A DNA stretch of 20,968 bases, taken from the NCBI GenBank assembly GCA_003343625.1, contig QAKV01000014.1, positions 1-20,968 of the forward strand. Reading direction: 5' to 3'. The stretch is from Clostridiales bacterium. Its GTDB lineage: Bacteria > Bacillota > Clostridia > Lachnospirales > Lachnospiraceae. Made by a program: the position numbers and the translations under genes. The notes beneath the pieces are model-generated. The model had not been told where the DNA came from, did no database searches, and was given only the letters and a program-made list of their open reading frames with translations. Below are positions 1-7,787 of the stretch, one piece after another; positions within the stretch are counted from its first letter, which is position 1; the number at the start of each line of letters is the position of its first letter.

Positions 1-161
1 GCATGAGTCTCTACGGCCCCTATTTGGAACTATCTATTTCCCGACAGCCCCTTTTCTTTTATCTATCGGATGCTCCGCTGCGCGGGCCATCCGTTGCATA
101 TGGAATTTCCCACATCATATCCCGGAGGGGAGAAAGGAGGGAGGAAAACAGGTCGCGAGGG
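1..161. other. Non-coding leader or intergenic stretch with a hairpin
   Basis: I see no convincing gene here. A stem-loop pairs 68-77 with 83-92 (one mismatch and one G.U pair) around the loop CTGCG. Bases 88-93 (CATCCG) could also pair with 173-178 (CGGATG), part of the following terminator hairpin, so an antiterminator arrangement is conceivable but rests on six base pairs. The run CCGACAGCCCC at about 43-53 resembles the ends of some insertion sequences, but no transposase or second end is visible. Confidence 0.3.
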
Positions 162-188
162 CGCGCATCCGACGGATGTGCGTTTTTT
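162..188 (+). terminator. Intrinsic terminator upstream of the ammonium transporter
   Basis: A nine-base-pair stem pairs 162-170 with 174-182 (one G.U pair) around the 3-nt loop GAC, followed by six T residues (183-188). This has the form of a rho-independent terminator. It either ends a gene lying left of the window or acts as an attenuator in the leader of the ammonium transporter that starts 57 bases further on. The sequence alone does not decide between these. Confidence 0.75.
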
Positions 189-244
189 GTATGATAGGAG
201 GAGATGAAGGTTCCTGTCATGTTAAGAAAAGGAGGTAGGAAGAT

Positions 245-1993
245 ATGAGTACGACTATGATCATCGATACATTGTGGGTGCTGCTCGCCTCGATTCTGGT
301 CTTTTTTATGAATCTCGGTTTTGCAGCGGTAGAAGCGGGGTTTGCGCGGGCGAAGAATACGGTGAATATCCTCTCCAAAAACTTCATCGTGTTCGCCGTA
401 TCCTCCCTCGGCTTTCTGCTTTTGGGATGGGGGCTGATGTTCGGCGGGGATAATCCCGTTCTGGGGACGGAGCATCTGTTTGTGCTGGGAGATCAGGATC
501 TGTCCTTTTATGACGGAACTCTGACGCAAAACGTCCCCTTCTGGGGAAAATTCTTTTTCCAGCTGGTGTTTTGCGGAACCGCTGCGACGATCGTTTCCGG
601 GGCGGTGGCGGAGAGGATCAAATACGGTGCGTTTATTCTCTTCTCGTTCTTCCTGACGCTGCTCATTTACCCTATCGTCGGACACTGGGTATGGGGAGGC
701 GGTTGGCTTGCGGATTTGGGATTTATGGATTTTGCAGGCGATACGGTGGTTCATTCCCTGGGCGGCTGGGGCGCCCTGTCCGGCGCAATTCTGCTGGGGC
801 CGCGCATTGGGAAATACGGAAAAGACGGGAAGGCGAGGGCCATACCGGGCCATAGCATGTCCCTGGCGGTAATCGGACTTTTCGTCCTATGGCTGGGGTG
901 GTTCGGCTTTAACCCGGGCTCCACGATGAGCTTTCAGAATCCTGCCGATGTGGTCTATATCCTGATGACGACCAACACTTCGGCCATCGCTGCCGTGCTG
1001 ACCTCTACGGTTACCTCATGGATTTTTCTGGGAAAACCCGATCTGGGAATGACGATCAACGGCTGTCTTGCCGGTTTGGTGGGAATCACCGGCGGATGCG
1101 CCTACGTGAGCGTAGAAAGCTCCCTTATTATCGGCGCATTGGCGGGAATCCTGGTCGTTTTCGCAGTCGTGCTTTTCGATAAGGCAAAAGTGGACGATCC
1201 GGTGGGAGCCACCTCCGTGCATCTTTGCTGTGGAATTTTCGGAACCATTTGCATCGGGCTGTTCGCGCAGGAAGGCGTCACCAGCCTTTCCGTTCGAAAC
1301 GGGCTGTTTTTCGGAGGCGGTTTCGGAATGTTGGGCGTGCAGTTGATCGGAATCGCTGCTGTAGGGATCTTTGGATTTGCGTCTACCGCGCTGGTCTGGC
1401 TCGCCCTCAAAAAAACCATGGGGATCAGGGTGTCCAGGGAAGAAGAACTGGCAGGTCTGGATATCGGGGAACACGGGAACGTCGCCTACCCGGATTTCGC
1501 TCCGGCAGCGGGGCTTTTGACAGAGGATAAGGAGGATGAAGGATTTGAAAAAACCACAGCCACAGCCATGAATCCCGAACCGAAGCGCAGCGCGCCGGTC
1601 GAAGAGGCCGTGCCCGTGATCCATAAGGAACGGGAAGGCATGAAGATGACCAAAATCACCGTCATAACCGGTCAGGGACGCTTTACAGAGCTGGAGCGGG
1701 CACTGGCGGGACTCGGAGTGACGGGGCTGACCATCACCAACGTGTTTGGATACGGTATGCAGAAAGGGCATGCAGCTTACTTCAGAGGCGCGCCCGTGGA
1801 GACCAGGCTGCTGCCGAAGGTGAAAATCGAAGTGGTGGTGTGCAAGATTCCGGTGGAGACCGTGGTGGATACGGTTCAGAAGGTGCTCTACACAGGCAAC
1901 GTGGGCGATGGAAAAATTTTCGTATACGATGTGGAGGATGTGGTTAAGGTTCGCACAAACGAACATGGCTACGATGCGCTGCAGGATGAATGA
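245..1993 (+). CDS. amt: Ammonium transporter (Amt/MEP/Rh) fused to a C-terminal PII domain
   Basis: A 582-residue membrane protein. Residues 1 to about 400 form an Amt channel with about eleven hydrophobic segments, the family stretch GAVAERIKYGAF, and the two pore histidines as H170 (VVHSLGGWG) and H326 (SVHLCCGIFG). A charged linker (about 400-465) joins it to a PII (GlnB/GlnK-like) domain at about 466-582, with T-loop core GYGMQKGH, LPKVKIEVVV, and the nucleotide-binding loop TGNVGDGKIFV. Amt imports ammonium; a PII domain senses ATP, ADP and 2-oxoglutarate and normally plugs the channel. Here sensor and channel are covalently joined, which implies intramolecular gating. The T-loop tyrosines (E. 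coli GlnB Y46 and Y51) are replaced by Phe and Val, so uridylylation is not expected. The start is set by GGAGGT at 231-236, eight bases before ATG. The Amt and PII calls are firm; gating is inferred. Confidence 0.95.
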   Translation: MSTTMIIDTLWVLLASILVFFMNLGFAAVEAGFARAKNTVNILSKNFIVFAVSSLGFLLLGWGLMFGGDNPVLGTEHLFVLGDQDLSFYDGTLTQNVPFWGKFFFQLVFCGTAATIVSGAVAERIKYGAFILFSFFLTLLIYPIVGHWVWGGGWLADLGFMDFAGDTVVHSLGGWGALSGAILLGPRIGKYGKDGKARAIPGHSMSLAVIGLFVLWLGWFGFNPGSTMSFQNPADVVYILMTTNTSAIAAVLTSTVTSWIFLGKPDLGMTINGCLAGLVGITGGCAYVSVESSLIIGALAGILVVFAVVLFDKAKVDDPVGATSVHLCCGIFGTICIGLFAQEGVTSLSVRNGLFFGGGFGMLGVQLIGIAAVGIFGFASTALVWLALKKTMGIRVSREEELAGLDIGEHGNVAYPDFAPAAGLLTEDKEDEGFEKTTATAMNPEPKRSAPVEEAVPVIHKEREGMKMTKITVITGQGRFTELERALAGLGVTGLTITNVFGYGMQKGHAAYFRGAPVETRLLPKVKIEVVVCKIPVETVVDTVQKVLYTGNVGDGKIFVYDVEDVVKVRTNEHGYDALQDE

Positions 1994-2011
1994 TTTATTT
2001 TGAAAGTCCGG

Positions 2012-2040
2012 TTGAACATATGTTTGGTTTGGAGTATAAT
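2012..2040 (+). promoter_or_regulatory. Sigma-A promoter overlapped by a LexA (SOS) box
   Basis: TTGAAC (2012-2017) and TATAAT (2035-2040) are separated by 17 bases. Overlapping the -35 and spacer, GAACATATGTTT (2014-2025) matches the Gram-positive SOS box GAAC-N4-GTTC with one difference. LexA bound here would block RNA polymerase, so the polymerase/YolD pair downstream should be DNA-damage inducible. Confidence 0.8.
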
Positions 2041-2059
2041 AAAAAAAGAAAGGAGCGAT

Positions 2060-3583
2060 ATGAGGAACCGGACATATCTCGCAATCGATCTGAAATCTTT
2101 TTATGCTTCCGTGGAGTGCGTCGAACGGAGGTTGGATCCGCTTACCACCAATTTGGTGGTAGCGGATCTTTCGCGTACGGAAAAGACCATTTGCCTGGCG
2201 GTATCCCCTTCGCTGAAAGCGTGCGGCATTCCCGGCAGAGCGCGGATGTTCGAAGTGATACAGAAGGTCAGGGAGGAAAACGGACGGCGCAGGGCAAAGT
2301 GCCGGGAATTCGAGGGAGAATCCTGGGATGCCTCCGAGCTCGCCGGGAATCCGGGGCTTAAGATTTCCTGGCTGACCGCCACGCCTAGGATGGCCCTGTA
2401 TCTGGAATACAGCGCCCGGATCCACAGGGTATATTTGGATTATATCGCGCCGGAGGATATTCACGTCTATTCCATCGATGAGGCGTTTCTGGACGTGACG
2501 GATTATCTGCAGGCCTATCGGCTCTCCGCACGGGAGCTGGCGGGCAGGATCATCCGGGACGTGCTGCGTCGAACCGGTATCGTGGCCGCGGCGGGCATCG
2601 GGCCGAACCTTTACCTGTGCAAAGCGGCCCTGGATATCGTGGCCAAACATGTGCCCGCCGATGCGGACGGAGTGCGGATCGCCGAGCTGGATGAAAAGAG
2701 TTATCGCCGCCTGCTCTGGGCGCACCGCCCGCTCACGGATTTCTGGAGAGTGGGCAGGGGAACGGCGCGCAGGCTGGAGGAAGTGGGACTTTTTACAATG
2801 GGCGATGTGGCCAGATGTTCTCTGGGCAAATCGGGTGACTTCTATAATGAGGATCTGTTATACCGGCTGCTGGGGATCAATGCGGAGCTGCTCATCGATC
2901 ATGCCTGGGGAGTGGAGCCATGCACTATCGCGGATATCAAGTCCTATCGCCCTCAATCCAATAGTCTGGGAGCGGGGCAGGTTCTGCAGTGCCCGCATGA
3001 TTTCGAAAAGGCGGGCCTGGTGGTTCGGGAGATGGCGGATGGACTTGCGCTGAATCTGGTGGAAAAGGGATTGGTGACGGATCAGTTGGTGTTGACGGTA
3101 GGATATGACCGGGACAGCCTGAAGGATTCTGCGGTCCGAAAGGCGCTGGGCGATGCGGTGACAAAAGACCGATACGGAAGGGAAATCCCGGTACATGCCC
3201 ATGGGACAGCGAACCTGGGATACGCCACATCTTCCGGCAGACGGATTACGGAGGCGGTGACGCGGTTATATGAGGATACCGTGAATCCGGCCCTTCTGAT
3301 CCGCCGATTGAATCTGACCGCCTGCCATGTGATGCCGGAGGGCGGAAAGGAGGAAGGCGGATTCCGGCAGCTGGAGCTGTTTTCCGACTGGGGGAAGGAA
3401 CCGGCGCAGGAGCAGGACAGGCGAAAGGACGAAGAAGCGCGGGAACGGGAGAAGAAGATGCAGAAGGCTGTGTTGGAGATTCAGAAGAAATTCGGAAAGA
3501 ATGCGGTGCTTAAGGGAATGAGTCTGCAGGACGGCGCCACTGCCAGGGAGAGGAACGGACAGATCGGCGGGCATAAGGCGTAG
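2060..3583 (+). CDS. Y-family translesion DNA polymerase (UvrX/UmuC-like)
   Basis: A 507-residue error-prone polymerase predicted to copy past damaged bases. The N-terminal palm shows the catalytic aspartate D10 in LAIDLKSFYASVE, and the second acidic pair D140/E141 sits in YSIDEAFLDVT. A helix-hairpin-helix/thumb region follows (LLWAHRPLTDFWRVGRGTA), then the little-finger domain. QLELF at residues 437-441 fits the beta-clamp-binding motif. A charged helical tail ends in the GATARERNGQIGGHKA type seen in clostridial members and makes the protein longer than B. subtilis UvrX or YqjW. The start at 2060 is chosen because AAAGGAG (2049-2055) precedes it and the protein begins directly with the family's N-terminal strand; an in-frame ATG at 2000 lies upstream of the promoter. 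It is followed 25 bases later by a YolD-like gene, the usual partner, and lies behind a LexA box. Confidence 0.93.
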   Translation: MRNRTYLAIDLKSFYASVECVERRLDPLTTNLVVADLSRTEKTICLAVSPSLKACGIPGRARMFEVIQKVREENGRRRAKCREFEGESWDASELAGNPGLKISWLTATPRMALYLEYSARIHRVYLDYIAPEDIHVYSIDEAFLDVTDYLQAYRLSARELAGRIIRDVLRRTGIVAAAGIGPNLYLCKAALDIVAKHVPADADGVRIAELDEKSYRRLLWAHRPLTDFWRVGRGTARRLEEVGLFTMGDVARCSLGKSGDFYNEDLLYRLLGINAELLIDHAWGVEPCTIADIKSYRPQSNSLGAGQVLQCPHDFEKAGLVVREMADGLALNLVEKGLVTDQLVLTVGYDRDSLKDSAVRKALGDAVTKDRYGREIPVHAHGTANLGYATSSGRRITEAVTRLYEDTVNPALLIRRLNLTACHVMPEGGKEEGGFRQLELFSDWGKEPAQEQDRRKDEEAREREKKMQKAVLEIQKKFGKNAVLKGMSLQDGATARERNGQIGGHKA

Positions 3584-3608
3584 TCCCCATGCCTGATAAG
3601 GAGGAGAC

Positions 3609-4049
3609 ATGAAAGAGTTTTTTTCGGATTCCCATCGATATGACGATATTATGGATCTTTCGCGTCCGGTTTCCCGGAGGTATCCGCCCATGTCGAATGC
3701 GGAGCGGGCCGCACAGTTTTTTCCATTTGATGCGCTGGGATTTCAGGCGACGATGAAGGAAGAGGAGCGGCAGACGCAGGAAAAGATCGTTTTGGATGAG
3801 GATGCCAGAGAAGATCTGGATCGCAGGCTGTCTTTGCTGCGAAAGGAGATCGACAAACATCCGGAAGTGACCGTGACCTGGTTCGTCCCGGATGAGCGCA
3901 AGGAAGGCGGCGCATATACGACGGATTCCGGCAGGGTGAAAAAGCTGGAAGAGTCCGGACGGTTTCTGATTTTGGAGGGCGGAGTCCGGATCCCTCTGGA
4001 AGATATTTTCTCCCTTTCCGGGGCTTTTCTGGAGGAAACTATACTTTAG
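3609..4049 (+). CDS. YolD-like protein
   Basis: A 146-residue soluble protein of the YolD-like family. The diagnostic core is MSNAERAAQFFPFDALGF followed by a helical stretch rich in Glu and Arg (about residues 50-80). The C-terminal half reads as beta strands: VTVTWFVPDE, GGAYTTDSGRVKKLE and FLILEGGVRIPLEDI. Family members are regularly encoded beside UvrX-type Y-family polymerases, for example yolD-uvrX in the SP-beta prophage and yqjX-yqjW in B. subtilis. An accessory role in translesion synthesis is presumed; its biochemistry is not established as far as I know. AAGGAGGAG stands just before the ATG, 25 bases after the polymerase stop, so the two are almost certainly co-transcribed from the SOS promoter. 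Confidence 0.88.
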   Translation: MKEFFSDSHRYDDIMDLSRPVSRRYPPMSNAERAAQFFPFDALGFQATMKEEERQTQEKIVLDEDAREDLDRRLSLLRKEIDKHPEVTVTWFVPDERKEGGAYTTDSGRVKKLEESGRFLILEGGVRIPLEDIFSLSGAFLEETIL

Positions 4050-4078
4050 GCGTATAAAACCGGATAGAAAAGGGGTAT

Positions 4079-4107
4079 TTGCCTTTTGAAAAAGACGGCT
4101 CTATAAT
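4079..4107 (+). promoter_or_regulatory. Promoter for the aldo/keto reductase pair
   Basis: TTGCCT (4079-4084) and TATAAT (4102-4107) are separated by 17 bases. The -10 is perfect and the -35 matches four of six consensus bases. Transcription would start near 4114 and give a leader of about 37 nt. Confidence 0.65.
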
Positions 4108-4150
4108 AAATATGGATAATTTTAGGCAAATGAAGAAAGGAGCTTGCAAA

Positions 4151-5284
4151 ATGATTACGAAGGATTTTCAGGATTTAAAACTGTCCGCCCTGGGAATGGG
4201 GGCCATGCGCCTGCCCGTTATCGACGGAGACGATGCCAGGATCGATGAAGCGGCGGCGCAGCGGATGGTGGACTACGCTATCGCCCATGGAATCAACTAT
4301 TTCGACACCGCCTGGGGATACCACAACGGCCAGTCCGAGCTGGTGATGGGAAGGGCGCTGAAGAGATATCCCAGGGAATCGTTTTATCTGGCGGACAAAT
4401 TCCCGGGATACGATCTGTCCAATATGGGAAAAGTGCGCGAGATCTTTGAAGAACAGCTGAAAAAATGTCAGGTGGGGTATTTCGATTTCTATCTGTTCCA
4501 CAACGTCTGCGAGATGAATATCGACGCGTATCTGGACGAAAAATACGGGATTTTCCAATATCTGGTGGAGCAGAAGAAGGCCGGCAGGATTCGTCATCTG
4601 GGATTTTCAGCACATGGAAGTTACGATGTGATGAAGCGTTTTCTGGAAGCCTACGGGCAGGAAATGGAGTTCTGCCAGATCCAGCTGAACTATCTGGACT
4701 GGGATTTTCAGGACGCGAAGGCCAAGGTGGAGCTTTTGGAATCCTATCGCCTTCCCGTTTGGGTGATGGAACCCCTGCGCGGAGGAAGGCTGGCCGCCCT
4801 GGATCAAAAGGACGAGGAGGCGCTGAAAGCGCTGCGCCCCGATGAGGAGATTCCCGCCTGGGCATTTCGGTTTCTGCAGTCCATCCCGCAGGTCGGCGTA
4901 GTGCTTTCCGGTATGTCCAATCTCGAACAGATGCAGAAGAACATCCGCACTTTCGAGGAGCAAAAACCGTTGAACGAAGAGGAGAAGAAGGCGCTTCTGC
5001 ACATTGCAAACGAGATGGTCAAAAAGATCGCCCTGCCTTGTACGGCCTGTCATTACTGCGTCAGCCACTGCCCGAAAGGCCTTGCGATTCCGGATCTTCT
5101 GGCCCTGTATAACGAGCATTGTTTCACGGGAGGCGGGTTCATCGCGCCTATGGCTCTTTCCGCGATTCCGAAAGAAAAGTGGCCTACCGCCTGTATCGGC
5201 TGCAGGAGCTGCGAAAGAGTCTGTCCCCAGCAGATCAAAGTTTCTGAGGCCATGGCGGATTTCGCAAAACGGCTTGAGGCATAA
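4151..5284 (+). CDS. Aldo/keto reductase with C-terminal two-[4Fe-4S] ferredoxin domain
   Basis: A 377-residue cytoplasmic oxidoreductase of the COG1453 type. Residues 1 to about 285 form the aldo/keto reductase (beta/alpha)8 barrel, with the full catalytic set visible: D52 and Y57 (YFDTAWGYHNG), K83 (LADKFPGY) and H117 (YLFHNV). The C-terminal part carries two cluster-binding motifs, C297-C300-C303-C307P and C348-C351-C354-C358P, so electrons could pass between a nicotinamide or flavin site and ferredoxin. The substrate cannot be read from sequence. AAAGGAG (4136-4142) eight bases ahead sets the start at 4151; upstream ATGs at 4079 and 4112 lack a ribosome binding site. A paralogue follows after 50 bases with no visible terminator, so the two probably form an operon. 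Confidence 0.92.
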   Translation: MITKDFQDLKLSALGMGAMRLPVIDGDDARIDEAAAQRMVDYAIAHGINYFDTAWGYHNGQSELVMGRALKRYPRESFYLADKFPGYDLSNMGKVREIFEEQLKKCQVGYFDFYLFHNVCEMNIDAYLDEKYGIFQYLVEQKKAGRIRHLGFSAHGSYDVMKRFLEAYGQEMEFCQIQLNYLDWDFQDAKAKVELLESYRLPVWVMEPLRGGRLAALDQKDEEALKALRPDEEIPAWAFRFLQSIPQVGVVLSGMSNLEQMQKNIRTFEEQKPLNEEEKKALLHIANEMVKKIALPCTACHYCVSHCPKGLAIPDLLALYNEHCFTGGGFIAPMALSAIPKEKWPTACIGCRSCERVCPQQIKVSEAMADFAKRLEA

Positions 5285-5334
5285 CGACAGGAAAGTATGC
5301 GATCGAAAACGGAATGCTGGAAGGAGAAAGGAAA

Positions 5335-6438
5335 ATGGACTATCGGAAGCTCCCGAAGGGAACGGAGCAAATCAGCGTTTTGGGGCTGGGCAACAGCTCT
5401 CTGGGCGGTTCAGGGGAACGGGAGGTGGAAGCCACTGTGGCCATGGCGCTGGAGAACGGCGTCAACTATTTCGATATGGCGGCGGGGGACAGCGCGCCTT
5501 TCGCTCCGTACGGCCGTGCGACATCCGGATGCCGGGAAAACGTTTTTTTTCAGATTCACTTCGGCGCGGAATATCATACCGGCAAGTATGGGTGGACCCT
5601 GAATCTGGAGGAGATCAAGCGCTCCGTGGATTGGCAGCTGAATCAGCTGCGGACGGATTACATCGATTTCGGGTTCCTGCACTGTATCGATGAGGAAGAG
5701 GATCTGGAAAAAGCCATCGGACAGGGGACGATTTCGTATCTGCTGGATCTGAAGAAAAAAGGGGTAGTTCGTCATATCGGCATGTCCTCCCATACCCCTG
5801 GCGTGGTGCAGAAGGTTTTGGACGAAAATATTTTGGATATGCTGATGTTCAGCATCAATCCGGCCTATGACTACCGGCACGGAGAATATGCCATCGGCAG
5901 CTTGGACGAGAGGATGGATCTGTACAAAAGGTGCGAGGCGGAGGGGGTTGGCATTTCCGTGATGAAAGCTTTCGGCGCGGGACAGCTTCTGGATGCGTCC
6001 ACATCGCCTTTCGGACGGGCGCTGACGGAATATCAGTGCATCCAATATGCGCTGGATAAGCCCGGCGTGGTGACGGTTCTTCCCGGCGTGCGCAATCGGG
6101 AGGATTTGAAAAGGCTTCTCGGCTTTTTTTCCGCGACGCCGGAGGAGAAGGACTATTCCATTCTGGGCACGTTCGCGCCTCAGGATGCCAGAGGGATCTG
6201 CGTCTACTGCAATCACTGCCAGCCCTGTCCTGCGGGCCTGGATGTGGGGCTGATCAATAAATATTACGATCTGGCCCAGGCGGGGGACGCGCTGGCAAAA
6301 GATCATTACGCCAACCTGACGAAGAAGGCTTCGGACTGCATCGGCTGCGGCCATTGCAATAAACGCTGCCCGTTTTCGGTGGATCAGGTGAAGCGAATGA
6401 GGGAAATCGCGGAATACTTTTCGGATTCTGCCGTATGA
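5335..6438 (+). CDS. Aldo/keto reductase-like ferredoxin protein with a degenerate active site
   Basis: A 367-residue paralogue of the preceding protein with the same layout: a barrel to about residue 280, then two [4Fe-4S] motifs, C289-C292-C295-C298P (one residue shorter than usual) and C335-C338-C341-C345P. The barrel keeps the catalytic Asp (D47, NYFDMAAGD) and His (H116, GFLHCID). The position of the catalytic Tyr is Asp (D52) and that of the Lys is His (H75, FFQIHFG). Classical NADPH-dependent carbonyl reduction is therefore unlikely; an electron-transfer or different redox role is inferred. AAGGAG at 5321-5326, eight bases upstream, supports the start at 5335 over the in-frame ATG at 5314. 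It converges with aroA across 40 bases, in which I see no clear terminator. Confidence 0.9.
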   Translation: MDYRKLPKGTEQISVLGLGNSSLGGSGEREVEATVAMALENGVNYFDMAAGDSAPFAPYGRATSGCRENVFFQIHFGAEYHTGKYGWTLNLEEIKRSVDWQLNQLRTDYIDFGFLHCIDEEEDLEKAIGQGTISYLLDLKKKGVVRHIGMSSHTPGVVQKVLDENILDMLMFSINPAYDYRHGEYAIGSLDERMDLYKRCEAEGVGISVMKAFGAGQLLDASTSPFGRALTEYQCIQYALDKPGVVTVLPGVRNREDLKRLLGFFSATPEEKDYSILGTFAPQDARGICVYCNHCQPCPAGLDVGLINKYYDLAQAGDALAKDHYANLTKKASDCIGCGHCNKRCPFSVDQVKRMREIAEYFSDSAV

Positions 6439-6478
6439 GAGGAGCGGCGTCTCCGGATTCTCACAGGAGGAAAGCGCC

Positions 6479-7762
6479 TTATCCGTTTTGATACAGCGAT
6501 TGGAGATCCTCGTAGAATCCCGGATAGCTGATCTTTACGCATTCCCCGTTTTCGATGACGGTGACCCCCTCGGAAGCCAGGGCGGCCACGGCGAAACTCA
6601 TGGCGATGCGGTGGTCATCGAAAGAGGAGATGGGCGCGCCGTGCAGCGGCTGACCGCCGCGGATCACCATGCCGTCCTCCATGGGAGCGACATCCGCGCC
6701 CATAGCCTGCAGTCCTTCAGCCGTGGTAGCGATCCGGTCGGATTCTTTTACCTTCAGCTCTGAGGCATCCCGTATGATCGTGGTTCCTTCCGCGAAAGCC
6801 GCCATGACTGCGATCATGGGCAGCTCATCGATGAGAGCGGGAATCAAATCCCCTTCGATAACGGTGCCGTGCAGATCGCTGTGGGAGACGAACAGATCGG
6901 CCATCGGTTCCCCGGCGCAGAGGCGCTCGTTGAGGATCTCCAGATGTCCTCCCATGGCGCGGATGACGGAGAGGATTCCGCTTCGTGTAGGGTTGATGCC
7001 GACGTTTTTCACCAATACTTCCGAACCGGGGACCAAAAGCCCGGCTGCCAGAAAATAGGCGGCGGAAGAAATGTCGCCGGGAACTTCGATTTTTTGTCCG
7101 CAAAGAGGAGAGCCGGGGCGCAGGAGCGCGGTCTTTCCCTCCGACGTCAGATCGGCGCCGAAGCCGCGCAGCATCAGCTCCGTGTGGTTGCGGCTCAACA
7201 GGGGTTCCGTCACCTGGGTGGGAGAATCCGCATAGAGACCTGCCAGGAGAATAGCGGATTTTACCTGAGCGGAGGCCACCGGGGTGGAATAGGAAATTCC
7301 ATGGAGGGGGCTTCCGACGATGGACAGCGGCGCGCAGCCGTTATGGCGCACGCTGTCGATCCGCGCGCCCATGAGGGACAGGGGATCCATAATCCGCTTC
7401 ATGGGCCGCTTTTGAATGGAGGCATCTCCGGTCAGGGTGGAAGCGAAAGCCTGCCCCGCCAGGATGCCCGATAAGAGTCGGGTGGTGGTGCCGGAATTTC
7501 CGGCATCCAAAATGCCATGGGGAGCTGAAAGCCCGTGGAGCCCCCTGCCGTGAATCAGAATTTTATTCGATGCATTTTCTATGGAAATGCCCAACTGCCG
7601 AAAGCAGGAAATAGTGGAAAGACAATCCGCGCCTTGCAGGAAGTTGGTCACTTCCGTCAGCCCGTCGGCAATCGCGCCGAACATCACGCTCCTGTGGGAA
7701 ATGGACTTGTCCCCGGGAACGGTGAGTTCTCCTTTCAGGGGGCCGCTTTTTCTGAATTCCAT
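6479..7762 (-). CDS. aroA: 3-phosphoshikimate 1-carboxyvinyltransferase (EPSP synthase)
   Basis: A 427-residue cytoplasmic enzyme joining shikimate-3-phosphate and phosphoenolpyruvate, the sixth step of the shikimate pathway. Recognisable motifs are GDKSISHR (17-24), GNSGTTTRLLSG (from 88), SAQVK (164-168), RNHTE (191-195), NPTR (257-260), ELKVKESDRI and DDHRIAMSF. The set GDKS, SAQVK, RNHTE and NPTR is the pattern of class II EPSP synthases. The start at 7762 is preferred over the in-frame ATG at 7780 because AAAGGA lies at the right distance from it, while the upper ATG has no ribosome binding site. It is the third gene of the aroF-tyrA-aroA unit; the tyrA stop lies only 25 bases upstream, so they are co-transcribed. 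Confidence 0.96.
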   Translation of the reverse strand: MEFRKSGPLKGELTVPGDKSISHRSVMFGAIADGLTEVTNFLQGADCLSTISCFRQLGISIENASNKILIHGRGLHGLSAPHGILDAGNSGTTTRLLSGILAGQAFASTLTGDASIQKRPMKRIMDPLSLMGARIDSVRHNGCAPLSIVGSPLHGISYSTPVASAQVKSAILLAGLYADSPTQVTEPLLSRNHTELMLRGFGADLTSEGKTALLRPGSPLCGQKIEVPGDISSAAYFLAAGLLVPGSEVLVKNVGINPTRSGILSVIRAMGGHLEILNERLCAGEPMADLFVSHSDLHGTVIEGDLIPALIDELPMIAVMAAFAEGTTIIRDASELKVKESDRIATTAEGLQAMGADVAPMEDGMVIRGGQPLHGAPISSFDDHRIAMSFAVAALASEGVTVIENGECVKISYPGFYEDLQSLYQNG

Positions 7763-7787
7763 GTTTTCTTTTCCTTTCATCTGAGAC

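Noticed and set aside
35..60. Insertion-sequence end (CCGACAGCCCC)
   Set aside because: Only a short similarity from memory; no transposase, second end or target duplication is visible.
68..182. Tandem-hairpin target for an ANTAR antiterminator, known from clostridial nitrogen genes
   Set aside because: The loops are CTGCG and GAC, not the six-base loops with A at position 1 and G at position 4 that such proteins need.
1016..2725. 569-residue open frame on the minus strand
   Set aside because: It runs antisense through the amt 3' half and the polymerase gene, has no domain logic or ribosome binding site, and is a by-product of GC-rich codon use.
4086..4107. Promoter using TTGAAA at 4086 with TATAAT at 4102
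   Set aside because: The spacer is only 10 bases; TTGCCT at 4079 gives the correct 17.
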